From contig CALFPJ010000022.1 in assembly GCA_937919655.1 (NCBI GenBank), positions 1-64,000 of the forward strand: DNA of 64,000 nucleotides. Reading direction: 5' to 3'. This stretch comes from an uncultured Gemmatimonadales bacterium. Lineage in GTDB: Bacteria > Gemmatimonadota > Gemmatimonadetes > Longimicrobiales > Gaopeijiaceae. The notes under the pieces were generated by a model. The model saw nothing but the letters and a program-made list of their open reading frames with translations. It searched no databases and had not been told where the DNA came from. Position 1 is the stretch's first letter; every line of letters starts with the position of its first letter. Position numbers and translations under genes: made by a program. This document shows, piece by piece, positions 35,650-45,006 of this stretch.

Positions 35650-36996
35650 CTACTTGCAGCCGAGTCCGTTCAGGTAGCAGTTGGAACGAAGCTCAATGAT
35701 CGAGATGGGCAGCATCTCACCGGGGCGTGACCTCGCGGCCCCGTTGGCGTCCCACTTCGAATCTGTAAGCTTGAACCGATACATATCCCCGAGCCGGAGG
35801 CCCTGGAACAGTACGTTGACACGGCGTGTGTGCTGCATCATGACCGTGTTGGATACCTGCCCGCTGAACGGCGTCAAGCCGTCCATCGCACGGACGTGGT
35901 TGATGTGCGTCGTGAAACCGGCGTTGTCGCCGCTCGCGAGCGCGTTCTCAGCCACGATCAAGTGCATCATCCGCGTGGAAGCGAGCGTCAGATCCGGATA
36001 GACGCCGCCCTTGTCGAGGTAGCTGCCCGACGTGCCGGACGCGCCCTTCCACTGATTGAGCCACTTGATTGCTGCAGGATCGTCAACTCCGTCAATGGGA
36101 TCCTTAATGGCGATCCCGTTGATGTCGTTCGCCGCGTTAACCGTCACAAGCGACAGATCGATCTGGTTTTCCTTGCGATCATTAATCCAGCTTGCCATCG
36201 AGTTCCCGACAGTGCCGCTGGAATAAGTCAGATTGTATGACCAGTCTGCGGTCACACCTCCTGCCGCCGCGATGACGGCAAGAGCGTCAGTACCAGCGGA
36301 TGCCGAGTTGACAAACCCGCTGCCCGAAGGCGACGGATTAATCGCGTCCCAGATCGCACGTGACTGTTTGGCACGCGCACGAACTGACATCGCCTTCATC
36401 GCGCGATCCGAGTCACCCACACCGTTGAATCCGGTAATGGCGGCGTCGAGACGCGTGATCGCGCCATCGAGCACCTGGAACATGTTCGCCGGACCCACGG
36501 GAGGTCCGTCCTCGGTCTTGTCCGAGAACGCAAAGTCATCCTGCGTCTCCCCGATCACCATGTAGATGATCCCCGAGAACAGATTCGCGCGCGCCAGGTC
36601 CGTCTTATTCCCGGTACTCGGGTTGGTTCCGACGTGCTCAGTCAGGATCTCGATGGCCTCGTCACTGAACCACCGGGCCTGCCCCAAAGCTGGGAACGGA
36701 CCATCGATGAACTCGTTAGTGGCATCATCAACGAACCCCTGGTCAACCGACAACCAGGCGTCACGAGACCCGATCCAGTACATCTCGTCAGTTGCAACGA
36801 GGTACGGCTGCCAAGACTGTGACACGGAGGACGCGACTAACGAAAGCGCCCCATTCACCACGGCGGAGGCCGCGGCTTCGCTCCGGATCGATGCTTCGAC
36901 CAGGTTGTTCGGATTGCTCACGTCCAGGATGTCGCAGCCGGTCAGCGCCACTACGGCAAACATCGCGGTTGCGGGAGCTTTGATTCGATTCTTCAT
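35650..36996 (-). CDS. SusD/RagB-family outer-membrane lipoprotein
   Basis: The 448-residue lipoprotein has a lipobox (VVALTGCDIL) and the SusD/RagB start pattern CDILDVSNPNNLVEAS. Helical TPR-like segments follow (GIIYMVIGETQDDFAF, RVRAKQSRAIWDAINP). It should cap the SusC-type receptor encoded 15 bases upstream and bind the nutrient at the surface. No glycan hydrolase is adjacent, so the substrate is not indicated; in this lineage such pairs may take up peptides or other oligomers. A GGGGAG site precedes the start. Confidence 0.88.
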   Translation of the reverse strand: MKNRIKAPATAMFAVVALTGCDILDVSNPNNLVEASIRSEAAASAVVNGALSLVASSVSQSWQPYLVATDEMYWIGSRDAWLSVDQGFVDDATNEFIDGPFPALGQARWFSDEAIEILTEHVGTNPSTGNKTDLARANLFSGIIYMVIGETQDDFAFSDKTEDGPPVGPANMFQVLDGAITRLDAAITGFNGVGDSDRAMKAMSVRARAKQSRAIWDAINPSPSGSGFVNSASAGTDALAVIAAAGGVTADWSYNLTYSSGTVGNSMASWINDRKENQIDLSLVTVNAANDINGIAIKDPIDGVDDPAAIKWLNQWKGASGTSGSYLDKGGVYPDLTLASTRMMHLIVAENALASGDNAGFTTHINHVRAMDGLTPFSGQVSNTVMMQHTRRVNVLFQGLRLGDMYRFKLTDSKWDANGAARSRPGEMLPISIIELRSNCYLNGLGCK

Positions 36997-37011
36997 CGTA
37001 TGTTCTCCCCT

Positions 37012-40000
37012 TTAGAAGGTGACGCGAGTAGAGAGCGTCAACCGTCGCGGGATCGGAATGCCCCAACCTTCCGTGGAATCCAGGAAGTTGCAGTCCAGTC
37101 CGCCGTTGCAGCGCCCAAGCACGTTGCCTTCTGGGTCCATGCCGGTGTAGTCACCCAGCATGAACATCCTCAGGTTACGCGCCCCAAGGTTGATCGTGGC
37201 CGTGGAAAGACCCCACCCGGAGACGACGTCCGCCGGAACCCGATACGTGAGCGACAGCTCACGGAACTGGATCCAACTCGCATCGAAGACTCCGTTCAGT
37301 CCGCTCATTGGAGACAGACCTTCGACTTCACTGACCCATGCAACAGCCGCATCCAAACGCGACTGGGCCGAGGAGGCCGGGTTCTGCAGGATCGCTCCTA
37401 GCTCAGCAGCGCGCGGCGTGTTGCGACCAATAACCGCGTTTGCCCGGCGGAACATGCCGGACAGGTCCTGCACCTGGTGACCCAACTTGTACTCGAACAA
37501 CGTCGAAATCTCGAAGTGGGTAGCAAAGTTCATGCTGAAGCCGAACGAGCCGGCCCAATCTGGCGACGGCTTGCCCAGGTATGACTCCAGATAGCCTGAA
37601 CCGCAGTTGTGTGAAGCCAGCGAACCGTCCGCGTCATCGAACACGCTGTTCGACGCGTTGGTCCCCACCACGAGAGGCTTGAACTCGCTCGGGTTACGCG
37701 CGGTGGCGAAATACGCCAGCGCTGCTGCCTGCGTCGGCTCCGTGCAGGAACCGTCGATGTTTATCGGGATCGCCAGATCGGCAAGCTTGGCACCGAAGAA
37801 TGCACCTGGCGTAAAGCCTTCGGTCAGGTAATTCCGGTACCGCGGATAGCTACCACCCGTCTTCAACGGCGGCGCACCACCCATGCTGGTGATCTCTTCG
37901 TTCAGGTACGCCGTGTTGGCGAACACATTGACGGACAGCCCTTCTCTCTGAATCAGGGCCCCGCGCAGGTTCAGCTCAACACCCCACGACTTCAGCTCAC
38001 CAATGTTGTCGAGCTGTGTCCTCGAGAAGCCACCGGTCACCGGGAACTGACGCGCCACGAGGGCGTCGGTGACGGTGCGGTTCCAGTAGGTAGCGTCGAG
38101 CGACCATTTGTCGTTGAACAGGCCGAGTTCCGTACCCATCTCCCATTCCGTCGAGATCTCGGGCTTTAACGCGTCGTTACCCAAGTTCCACGGCCGGACA
38201 CCGGGCCCCTCAGCCGAAGGCAGAGGGTTGAAGGTCGTGAATTTGTCGAACGCGCCCGGCTGTAGGCCGGACTTACCCAGCGCGCCGCGAACGCGGAACG
38301 TCGAGATCGTCTCACTCGTCCAGTCGAGTCCCATGCTCGGCACAACTGACAGAGACACCTTCGGATAGAAGGCGGTCTCGAAGCTCTCACCGAAGGCGGA
38401 GTTGGCATCCCAACGACCACCAAGGGTCAAAAAGACCCAGTCGTCATAGCCGACCTGGTCCTGCAAGTAACCACCGATCTGCGTCACACGCAGCCAGCTC
38501 TCGAAAGAGCTCTCGCTGGCGAGTGCAGAAAGGGTCTCAAGGCCCGGACCCGGGAAGTCACGACCACCACCACCAGCCGACTGACGCTGACGGAGGAAGC
38601 CCTGACCGCCGAAGAGAAGCGTATTCTCAATCCTATCGGTTCTGAGAATGTAGGAACCCTTCAGGTCAGCAGTGATCTCGCGGCTGCGGTTCTCTGCTAC
38701 TGTCCGGTTGCCATCAGGCGTTGAGCCGGAGAAGTCATCGACGTTCCACGCATACGGACGGAACGCGACAGCGTCGTCAGACGTGAAGTCCAGCCCGAGC
38801 GTACCGTCGAGACGGAAATTGTCCGTCGGCGTGAAGCCGATGTTCGTGGAGCCCGCGAAGTGCTGCGAGTTCACGAAGTTCTGCTGGTAGCTGTTCTCAC
38901 GACCCGTCGCGAACGCCGGGTTGCCGTACAGATTGTCGGGCGTCGCGAGCCGCAGCTGCGTCATGAGCTGCGAAGAAAACACGCCATAGATGTTGTTCGA
39001 GTTATCAGGCGTGTGGTGCTCCATGTCCGAATACAGCGTGCTGACACCGATGCGGACCTTGCTGCTCGGGATCACCGTGAAGTTCGTGGTAATCGACGCA
39101 CGACGGTTCGTGTCAACTTCCGGCTCAAGATCGATGACCGGGAAGTTCTTTTGCGCGTCGTAAGGCCCGTCTTCAGTGGTCAGACGACCGGACACGAAAT
39201 ACTGGAAGGCTTCCGAACCGCCGGAAACCGAGCCCGAGTAGATCTGACCGAAGCCCGTCCCCAAAAGGTCAGGAATGATGTCGCGCTCGAACGGCTCATA
39301 AAGCGCAACGTTCTGGCCCCAACGCGCCGCGATCCGCGCCTGGTCTTCTGCGCTCTTCGCGTAGTCGGCAATCGGAAGAATTCGGTTGGTCGGCACCTGA
39401 ATGCCGGTCAAGTCGGCCTGCGCGGTGAACCGCGGTGCACCCGCGCGCCCACGCTTCGTGAAGATCTGGATTACGCCGTTGGAGGCTTCCGTGCCGTAAA
39501 GCGTGGCAGCGGCAGCACCCTTTAGGATCTCGATCCGCTCGATTGACTCGGGCGGGATGTCATCGAGGCGTGACGGCGAGCCCTGCCCGTTGAACGACTC
39601 AACGGCCGAGCGGTCTACGCGGATACCGTCCACGTAAATGATCGGCTCGTTGAGCTGAGACAAAGAAGCCGAGCCGCGGATGCGGATACGCGCGCCTTCG
39701 CCGGTATAACCCGACGACGGAAGCGAAACCACACCAGGCTCACGCCCCGCGATCATCTGACTGAAGTCAGCGATCGGAGCGTTGTCGAGCGAGGAAGCAT
39801 CGATCGTAGCGATCGTGTTTCCGAGCTTGCGCTTCTCCGTCGCGATGCCTGCACCCGTGACCACGATCTGGTCGAGCGAGATCGCCGTCTGGGCGAGTGT
39901 GAAGTCCGCGACTGCCGACTGCCCTGCGGCCACTGTGACCGTAGAAGAGCCCGCGCGATAACCAACGATCTCAGCGACGAGAACGTGCTCGCCTGCTGGA

Positions 40001-40227
40001 ACGTTGAGGAGTAGGAAACGGCCCGCTGCATTCGTAAGGGCGCCGATACCGGTGCCCCCGATGTAGACCTGGACCGCCTCCAAGGGACGCTGCGAAGAGC
40101 CATCCCTCACCGTTCCGACAAGCGTGCCCGTTGCTTGGGCCGCCACCGGAGCCGGTGACCATCCGACGAGCGCCGCTAAAGCGAGCGCTACGCCGAAGGT
40201 GAGGCGTGCTGACGTTGAACGCGTCAT
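37012..40227 (-). CDS. SusC/RagA-family TonB-linked outer-membrane receptor
   Basis: From the ATG at 40227 (GAGGA site before it) the protein has 1071 residues. A signal peptide precedes a carboxypeptidase-regulatory-like domain (GTVRDGSSQRPLEAVQVYIGG). A plug follows with DQIVVTGAGIATEKRKLGN, IRIRGSASLSQLNEPIIYVDG and the SusC signature ILKGAAAATLYGTEASNGVI. The barrel runs from about 280 to the end and closes with RLTLSTRVTF. It forms an operon with susD and imports a TonB-energised substrate. The 240-base leader before it (40228-40467) must carry the promoter; none could be assigned with confidence. Confidence 0.92.
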   Translation of the reverse strand: MTRSTSARLTFGVALALAALVGWSPAPVAAQATGTLVGTVRDGSSQRPLEAVQVYIGGTGIGALTNAAGRFLLLNVPAGEHVLVAEIVGYRAGSSTVTVAAGQSAVADFTLAQTAISLDQIVVTGAGIATEKRKLGNTIATIDASSLDNAPIADFSQMIAGREPGVVSLPSSGYTGEGARIRIRGSASLSQLNEPIIYVDGIRVDRSAVESFNGQGSPSRLDDIPPESIERIEILKGAAAATLYGTEASNGVIQIFTKRGRAGAPRFTAQADLTGIQVPTNRILPIADYAKSAEDQARIAARWGQNVALYEPFERDIIPDLLGTGFGQIYSGSVSGGSEAFQYFVSGRLTTEDGPYDAQKNFPVIDLEPEVDTNRRASITTNFTVIPSSKVRIGVSTLYSDMEHHTPDNSNNIYGVFSSQLMTQLRLATPDNLYGNPAFATGRENSYQQNFVNSQHFAGSTNIGFTPTDNFRLDGTLGLDFTSDDAVAFRPYAWNVDDFSGSTPDGNRTVAENRSREITADLKGSYILRTDRIENTLLFGGQGFLRQRQSAGGGGRDFPGPGLETLSALASESSFESWLRVTQIGGYLQDQVGYDDWVFLTLGGRWDANSAFGESFETAFYPKVSLSVVPSMGLDWTSETISTFRVRGALGKSGLQPGAFDKFTTFNPLPSAEGPGVRPWNLGNDALKPEISTEWEMGTELGLFNDKWSLDATYWNRTVTDALVARQFPVTGGFSRTQLDNIGELKSWGVELNLRGALIQREGLSVNVFANTAYLNEEITSMGGAPPLKTGGSYPRYRNYLTEGFTPGAFFGAKLADLAIPINIDGSCTEPTQAAALAYFATARNPSEFKPLVVGTNASNSVFDDADGSLASHNCGSGYLESYLGKPSPDWAGSFGFSMNFATHFEISTLFEYKLGHQVQDLSGMFRRANAVIGRNTPRAAELGAILQNPASSAQSRLDAAVAWVSEVEGLSPMSGLNGVFDASWIQFRELSLTYRVPADVVSGWGLSTATINLGARNLRMFMLGDYTGMDPEGNVLGRCNGGLDCNFLDSTEGWGIPIPRRLTLSTRVTF

Positions 40228-40467
40228 TTGTAGTCCTCGAATTGGGGTTTGGACGTTGCGAGTCACCCTTGTACTTACGGAAGCGCGCCCACGCTCCGAT
40301 TTTGGGTGGATATTGCTGATCCTCCACCTACACACAAATCCCCACTGGGGGCGTGGAGGGCTCCCCTAGTCGAGTCGTCGCTCACATGATACGGACCGGA
40401 ATCCCAGAAAGCAACACTTTCTACGGTCACAGAGTCCGAGTCAGATGGGCTCGGAATTGGCTCGTCC
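40228..40467 (-). promoter_or_regulatory. Leader and promoter region of the susCD operon
   Basis: This 240-base stretch separates ridA from susC, both on the minus strand. No gene is seen in it. It must carry the susCD promoter or a leader, but no -10/-35 pair or riboswitch could be identified. A partial terminator for the ridA transcript was looked for and not found as a clear stem with a T-run. Confidence 0.35.
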
Positions 40468-40857
40468 TCAGGAAGCCATCCGAGCGACGCATTCGATCTC
40501 CACATCGCAGCCCTTCGGAAGAGCCGCGGCCTGCACCGCAGCGCGGGCCGGACGATGCTCACCGAAGTGCCGTGCGTACACCTCGTTCATTTCTGCGAAC
40601 GTGCCCATGTCCGAGAGGAAGACCGTCGTTTTGACCACATGGGCGAGTGACGAACCTGCCGCCTGAAGCACCTGGCCCAGGTTGCTGAGGCAGAGGTCGG
40701 TCTGGTCCGCGACGCTGCCGAGCTTCAGTTCTCCAGAAGCCGGATCTAGCGGAATCTGGCCAGAACAAAAGACCCAGCCATCGCTAACGATCGCCTGAGA
40801 ATAGGGGCCAATGGCCGCCGGTGCTTGATCCGTGTGGATGCGCTTCAATTCGCTCAT
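40468..40857 (-). CDS. ridA: RidA/YER057c/UK114-family enamine deaminase
   Basis: The 129-residue protein is canonical: AIGPYSQAIVSDGWVFCSGQ, then SNLGQVLQAAGSSLAHVVKT and the signature PARAAVQAAALPKGCDVEIE with the substrate Arg. RidA removes reactive enamines made by PLP enzymes. This fits its place after a PLP-dependent D-threonine-aldolase-type gene in the same operon, and it is 24 bases from rfaE1. A GGAGAG site precedes the ATG. Confidence 0.95.
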   Translation of the reverse strand: MSELKRIHTDQAPAAIGPYSQAIVSDGWVFCSGQIPLDPASGELKLGSVADQTDLCLSNLGQVLQAAGSSLAHVVKTTVFLSDMGTFAEMNEVYARHFGEHRPARAAVQAAALPKGCDVEIECVARMAS

Positions 40858-40881
40858 TTCGTGCTCTCCAGAGGGTAAAAG

Positions 40882-41865
40882 TCAGACTTCGGGGTGTTGC
40901 TTCAGTCGTTGGCGTAGTTCGTCTGGCGTGACCGTCGAGACGCCCGCCTTGCCGACCTCGACTGCTGCGGCATGGTTGGCCAAGATGGCCGCTTCCGTGG
41001 CGCTCCCCCCCGCGGCCAAGACGAGAGCGACCACTGCGGTTACGGTGTCGCCAGCACCGGAAACGTCATAGACACCCAGTGCGGCCGCGGGAATCCGGAC
41101 TGACTCTCCTTTAGCGGTCCGCAAGGCCATCCCGCGCTCACCCAGCGTGACCAAGAGATTCGCACAGCCAAGACGGGCTCGGGTGGACTCCATCCAGTCA
41201 GGATCGTCAGCGTAGACAAAGTCGCCAAGTGCGTCACGGAGCTCGTTCGCGTTCGGCTTGAAAAGCGTCGCTCCCTCATATGCGAAGAAGCTTCTTCGTT
41301 TTGGATCTACAATGAGTGGCAGGTCGTGTGACATGGCGCATTGTCTGGCGGCGGCGATCACTGCCGGCACAAGCACACCCTTGTTGTAGTCCTCCACGAC
41401 AATGACATCCGCTTGCGCGGCAAAAGCCTGAAGACGCGCAACGAGCGATGCCGCGGTGGCCTCACTCACGTCGGCTTCGCTCTCTACGTCAAAACGGACG
41501 ACCTGCTGTTGGCGGGCTAGGACTCTCGTCTTCTCAGATGTCGGTCGGTCCAATGCGCGGACCACGCCGTCGGTACTCACGCCAAGCTCTGCGAGCGCGG
41601 CGGTGAGCTGATCCGCGGCCGCGTCGTCGCCCGTGCAGCCGACCAACTGGCAGCGCGCACCCAACGCCGTGACGTTTGCGGCAACGTTGCCTGCCCCACC
41701 CACGGCGGACCGCGTCGACTCAACACGGACGACCGGCACTGGGGCTTCGGGCGACACTCTGTCGACATGACCGGAGATGTAACGATCGAGCATGAGATCA
41801 CCTACAACGAGTACACTCACGCCCCGGACAGCCTCAAGGAGCTCATCGATTCGCTCGGGATTCAC
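40882..41865 (-). CDS. rfaE1: D-glycero-beta-D-manno-heptose 7-phosphate kinase
   Basis: This is the kinase half of HldE as a stand-alone ribokinase-family protein of 327 residues. It shows VVGDLMLDRYISGHVDRVSP, GGAGNVAANVTALG, the DYNKG and DPKRR motifs, FKPNANEL, and the catalytic GAGDT. It phosphorylates heptose 7-phosphate at O-1; its partner adenylyltransferase is rfaE2 at 17386. The GTG at 41865 overlaps the preceding stop (GTGA). The host operon otherwise carries no LPS gene, so the placement is unusual. Confidence 0.92.
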   Translation of the reverse strand: MNPERIDELLEAVRGVSVLVVGDLMLDRYISGHVDRVSPEAPVPVVRVESTRSAVGGAGNVAANVTALGARCQLVGCTGDDAAADQLTAALAELGVSTDGVVRALDRPTSEKTRVLARQQQVVRFDVESEADVSEATAASLVARLQAFAAQADVIVVEDYNKGVLVPAVIAAARQCAMSHDLPLIVDPKRRSFFAYEGATLFKPNANELRDALGDFVYADDPDWMESTRARLGCANLLVTLGERGMALRTAKGESVRIPAAALGVYDVSGAGDTVTAVVALVLAAGGSATEAAILANHAAAVEVGKAGVSTVTPDELRQRLKQHPEV

Positions 41866-42962
41866 TCCGACCAAGGCCCCCGGCCCCTGGCCTCCAACGC
41901 CAACAGTCTGTGCGCCTCGCCGTCGACGGCGAGGACCGCGTCCTGGAGGTTCACGGATACACACACGTGGTTGGGGACAATACGAACCCTGTCGCCGACT
42001 TCGGGGCTCCACGCGGTGCCACTCAGGTCGAGTACCCCGTGCTCTTCCGAAAGCGACGTGACCAAGACTTCGGGTCGGTCGAGCAGGACGCCGAACCCCG
42101 CGTCTCCGCCTCGACTCTCTTTGGCGAGAGCCTTTGACCCCGCGTCCACCACAGCCTGCCCGGGGACTGATCGACTTACCACCGTAGCCAGCACCGTATA
42201 CGCGATGTTATCAGGTTGGGCAAACCCCAGTGCGAGTCCCTCTCGATCATAAAAAATGCACGAGCCCGAACGGATCTCGGTGAGGCCCGGCATCAGGTGA
42301 CTCTGCTTGAGCGTTGGCGTGGAGCCCCCGCTCACGATCTCTGCCGGGAGCCCGGCGGCCTCAAGCGCCGCAAGCGCGTCCGACAGCCGAGCCGCGACGC
42401 GGGTGATCGGCTCTGCCTGGTCCGACTCATCCGAGCGAATGTGGCCGGGGTAGAACATGATCCCGCGGAACGCGACCCCATCAAGTGCTTCGGCCTGTTC
42501 CGCGAGGCGCACCATATCCGAATCTGTTTGCACACCGACCCGTCCCATGCCGGCGTCTAACTCTACCAAGACCCCAGTGGTGCGACCCACCGCAGCACAC
42601 GCGCTAGCCAACTCCTGCAACACGCGAGCGGAATCGAGGCCCACCTTGAGATCGAGTGACTCGGGGAGCGCGACAAGGCGACGGAGCTTCGCCTCACCGA
42701 CCGGTGGATAGGCGAGAAGGATATCGTCAGACACCGTCGCCATCACCTCTGCCTCTCGCAGCGTCGCGACGGTCAGGCCGCGAGCGCCCGAGTCCAATTG
42801 GATCCGCGCGATGTCACGAGACTTGTGCGTCTTGATATGCGGGCGCCACCCGAGGCCGTGCTGCGCGGCATAGGCCACCGAACCAGCCGCGTTCGATCGT
42901 ACGCGGCTCAGATCGACATAACCGATCGGCGTCTCAATGCTGTCCGGGTTCACATCGGTCAA
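41862..42962 (-). CDS. D-threonine aldolase/D-serine dehydratase-type PLP enzyme
   Basis: The 366-residue fold-III PLP protein has the internal-aldimine Lys in WRPHIKTHKS and the conserved VELDAGMGRVGV, GGSTPTLK, and EIRSGSCIFYD. The C-terminal metal-site pair near PNHVCVSVNLQD matches the D-threonine aldolase/DSD1 subgroup. It should split or dehydrate a D-hydroxy amino acid; which one is unknown. It overlaps the TlpA gene and rfaE1 by four bases each. Confidence 0.85.
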   Translation of the reverse strand: MTDVNPDSIETPIGYVDLSRVRSNAAGSVAYAAQHGLGWRPHIKTHKSRDIARIQLDSGARGLTVATLREAEVMATVSDDILLAYPPVGEAKLRRLVALPESLDLKVGLDSARVLQELASACAAVGRTTGVLVELDAGMGRVGVQTDSDMVRLAEQAEALDGVAFRGIMFYPGHIRSDESDQAEPITRVAARLSDALAALEAAGLPAEIVSGGSTPTLKQSHLMPGLTEIRSGSCIFYDREGLALGFAQPDNIAYTVLATVVSRSVPGQAVVDAGSKALAKESRGGDAGFGVLLDRPEVLVTSLSEEHGVLDLSGTAWSPEVGDRVRIVPNHVCVSVNLQDAVLAVDGEAHRLLALEARGRGPWSE

Positions 42963-43513
42963 TGGAGCGCGTCCTCAATGGCAGTAAAGAAGTCTGCGTC
43001 ACTCTCACCCACAGGTCCGAGACGCATCCAACGCAGGATGCCGTCACGGTCGAGCAGGAACGTGGCCGGGAGGCCAAGGACCTGATAGAGCTCCATGCCC
43101 CGCATCTGCGCGTCGTGGAGGATCGTGTAATCGACCCCGTATTCTTCGACGAACATGGCCACCTGATCGGCCGAGTCTTTGGTGTCCATCGAAATGCCTA
43201 CGATGCGAAAGCCGTCGGCGGAGTAGCGCTCATAGACCTCTTCAAGGAAGGGGGTCTCGTGCCGACACGGGGCGCACCAAGTGGCCCAAAAATTGAGGAG
43301 CACGACTTCACCGCGCAGAGACTCCAGCGATACCGTGTCGCCATCCAGGGTCGCGACCGCGTAGCTCGTTGGTCCATCCGACGCGGCATCCGCAGCCCGA
43401 TAACCCGGGGCCTGTTGGCCGATCCGTGGGCCGGCGTCCATCTCGGGCACCGTGCAACCAAAGATCACGGTGAGCGCCGCGAGCGTGCAAAACGTCTTCA
43501 TGTATTTCATCAT
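42959..43513 (-). CDS. TlpA/ResA-like thiol-disulfide lipoprotein
   Basis: This 184-residue lipoprotein ([11 protein letters not shown]) has a thioredoxin domain with the redox motif WCAPC in [19 protein letters not shown] and the cis-Pro segment [13 protein letters not shown]. It acts in the periplasm as a reductant or thiol exchanger. The first Met at 43513 overlaps the stop of the sialidase-like gene upstream. A second TlpA-like lipoprotein is at 9385, with a different motif (CPTC). Confidence 0.9.
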   Translation of the reverse strand: MMKYMKTFCTLAALTVIFGCTVPEMDAGPRIGQQAPGYRAADAASDGPTSYAVATLDGDTVSLESLRGEVVLLNFWATWCAPCRHETPFLEEVYERYSADGFRIVGISMDTKDSADQVAMFVEEYGVDYTILHDAQMRGMELYQVLGLPATFLLDRDGILRWMRLGPVGESDADFFTAIEDALH

Positions 43514-44724
43514 GACCCCAAAATGAGTCGGCTCACGCGAACCTGCGATGGATCCTGTGACGCGTCGGTCCACGCGACGATAAACGAACCGTCAGCAGAC
43601 GGAACGATACGGGGGAATCCGGTGGCGCGAGCCCCCCGCGAGGAGTCGGTCAGAGATGAGAGCGTGGTGCTCTCCGCGGCCGCTCCGGCCGCCCCCACCC
43701 GCCGCACGCGGACCTCCGCGTCTTCGCCGCCGGTGCGCTCCATCCATGTGACCAACACGCTTCCATCCGCCATGCCGACCAGGTCGACCCGTCCCGCCGG
43801 ATTCCCGTCGTCAATCACGATGGGATCCCCGAAGGACGCACCCAGGTCATCTGAGAACGCAAGCTTCACGCGCCCCTCGTCATCGGCTCCTGTAAACCAG
43901 GCGACCGCCAGACGGTCTCCCGCCATTTCCACCGATGGCCCGTTCACCGGGCAGCCCTCAATGTGCCAGCCGTCGTTGTGCACGGGCTGTCCCTCGGTCC
44001 AAACACCGTCGACCTGACGGGTGATATAGATATCTCGGATTTCCTCGGTGGAGCGGTTCCGATAGATCGCTACTGGCCCCGCGGGCGTGAGCGTCATGCC
44101 GGTCTGGCAACAGTCGCAGACGCGCGCATCCAAGAGGGTCTCGGGGCCCGGGGTGCCGTCCGAATTCACGGAGCGATAGCGCACCGTCATCTCACGCGTC
44201 GCCGGTGTCTCACGACCATCCAGCCAGGTGAAGCCGACGCCATCGGCAAGGCTTACCGTGCTTACGAAGCCATGTTCGGTTGGGGTCCCGTCTCCATGAA
44301 GCGTCCAAGGCTCAGACCAACTCGCTCCGAGATCGTGAGAGCGCACAACGCGGATGCCGTAGTCGTAGGTACTGGTACCGCCTCTTTGGAGCCAGTGCGC
44401 CCACAGTGTCCCGTCTTGCCCCTGAGTCACGGACGGGAAGTCGGCCCAGTTGACGAAGAACGCATCACTCTCGGCGATCACCGTAGGCTCCGACCAACCA
44501 TCATGGACAAGGTGGGCGAGCTTGAGCGCGTTAACGCCGTCGCCCGATCTCTCGATCCAAGTCATGAACACGCCGTCCTTCCCGGTGGACAAGAACGGCT
44601 CACCACTTCCCTGTGCCGCAGGAGTCGGCAACTCCTGGACGACCGAAGGAGACACGGGCACAACCTGCTCTGCGCACGCGATGAGAAGGCCGAGGACAGG
44701 CAGGAGAGAAAGCGCTTTCTTCAT
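43510..44724 (-). CDS. BNR/Asp-box sialidase-like lipoprotein
   Basis: The 404-residue lipoprotein (LLIACAEQ) is a six-bladed propeller with Asp-boxes SHDLGASWSEPW and SDDLGASFGDP. A conspicuous cysteine cluster lies at VCDCCQTGM, so a metal or disulfide role is possible. Sialidase active-site residues (Arg triad) could not all be placed, so enzymatic function is not claimed. It is first in a five-gene operon with TlpA, the PLP enzyme, rfaE1 and ridA, and diverges from the large gene at 45007. Confidence 0.75.
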   Translation of the reverse strand: MKKALSLLPVLGLLIACAEQVVPVSPSVVQELPTPAAQGSGEPFLSTGKDGVFMTWIERSGDGVNALKLAHLVHDGWSEPTVIAESDAFFVNWADFPSVTQGQDGTLWAHWLQRGGTSTYDYGIRVVRSHDLGASWSEPWTLHGDGTPTEHGFVSTVSLADGVGFTWLDGRETPATREMTVRYRSVNSDGTPGPETLLDARVCDCCQTGMTLTPAGPVAIYRNRSTEEIRDIYITRQVDGVWTEGQPVHNDGWHIEGCPVNGPSVEMAGDRLAVAWFTGADDEGRVKLAFSDDLGASFGDPIVIDDGNPAGRVDLVGMADGSVLVTWMERTGGEDAEVRVRRVGAAGAAAESTTLSSLTDSSRGARATGFPRIVPSADGSFIVAWTDASQDPSQVRVSRLILGS

Positions 44725-45006
44725 AGTGACGTACTTTGTACGAGAGCTAGGCGCAGAGACGGGAACGAGGGCTGCAAGTGGTGTGCTTGCATCCATCTCC
44801 GGAAGTCGGGAGAATCTGGATCAGGTTCCACTTGTGGGCAACGCGTGTGGAACCGCTCGGCGGCTCCTGCGGCATGTCGGGCAGGCTCCCTTATGCGAGC
44901 GTCGACATAACAAAATGATCGGTTCGATCTCTAAATGTGTGATTTCGCGTACCACGATCGTCTATGAGATCGGGTGGCGGCAATTCAATAAGAGGCGGTA
45001 AACACG
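44725..45006. promoter_or_regulatory. Divergent promoter region
   Basis: The 282 bases separate two genes that are transcribed away from each other, so both promoters must lie here. No coding frame is convincing. On the minus strand a segment near 44805-44850 forms paired arms (TCTCC with GGAGA, CCA with TGG) and looks a little like the second half of a TPP riboswitch, but the conserved CTGAGA of the first half is absent. Confidence 0.4.

Noticed and set aside
44800-44890. TPP-riboswitch-like sequence in the leader of the sialidase-like gene
   Set aside because: Only a string close to GAACCTGATCC, with small stems after it, resembles the second half of the motif. The CTGAGA box and the first helices are absent, and the downstream gene has no thiamine link.
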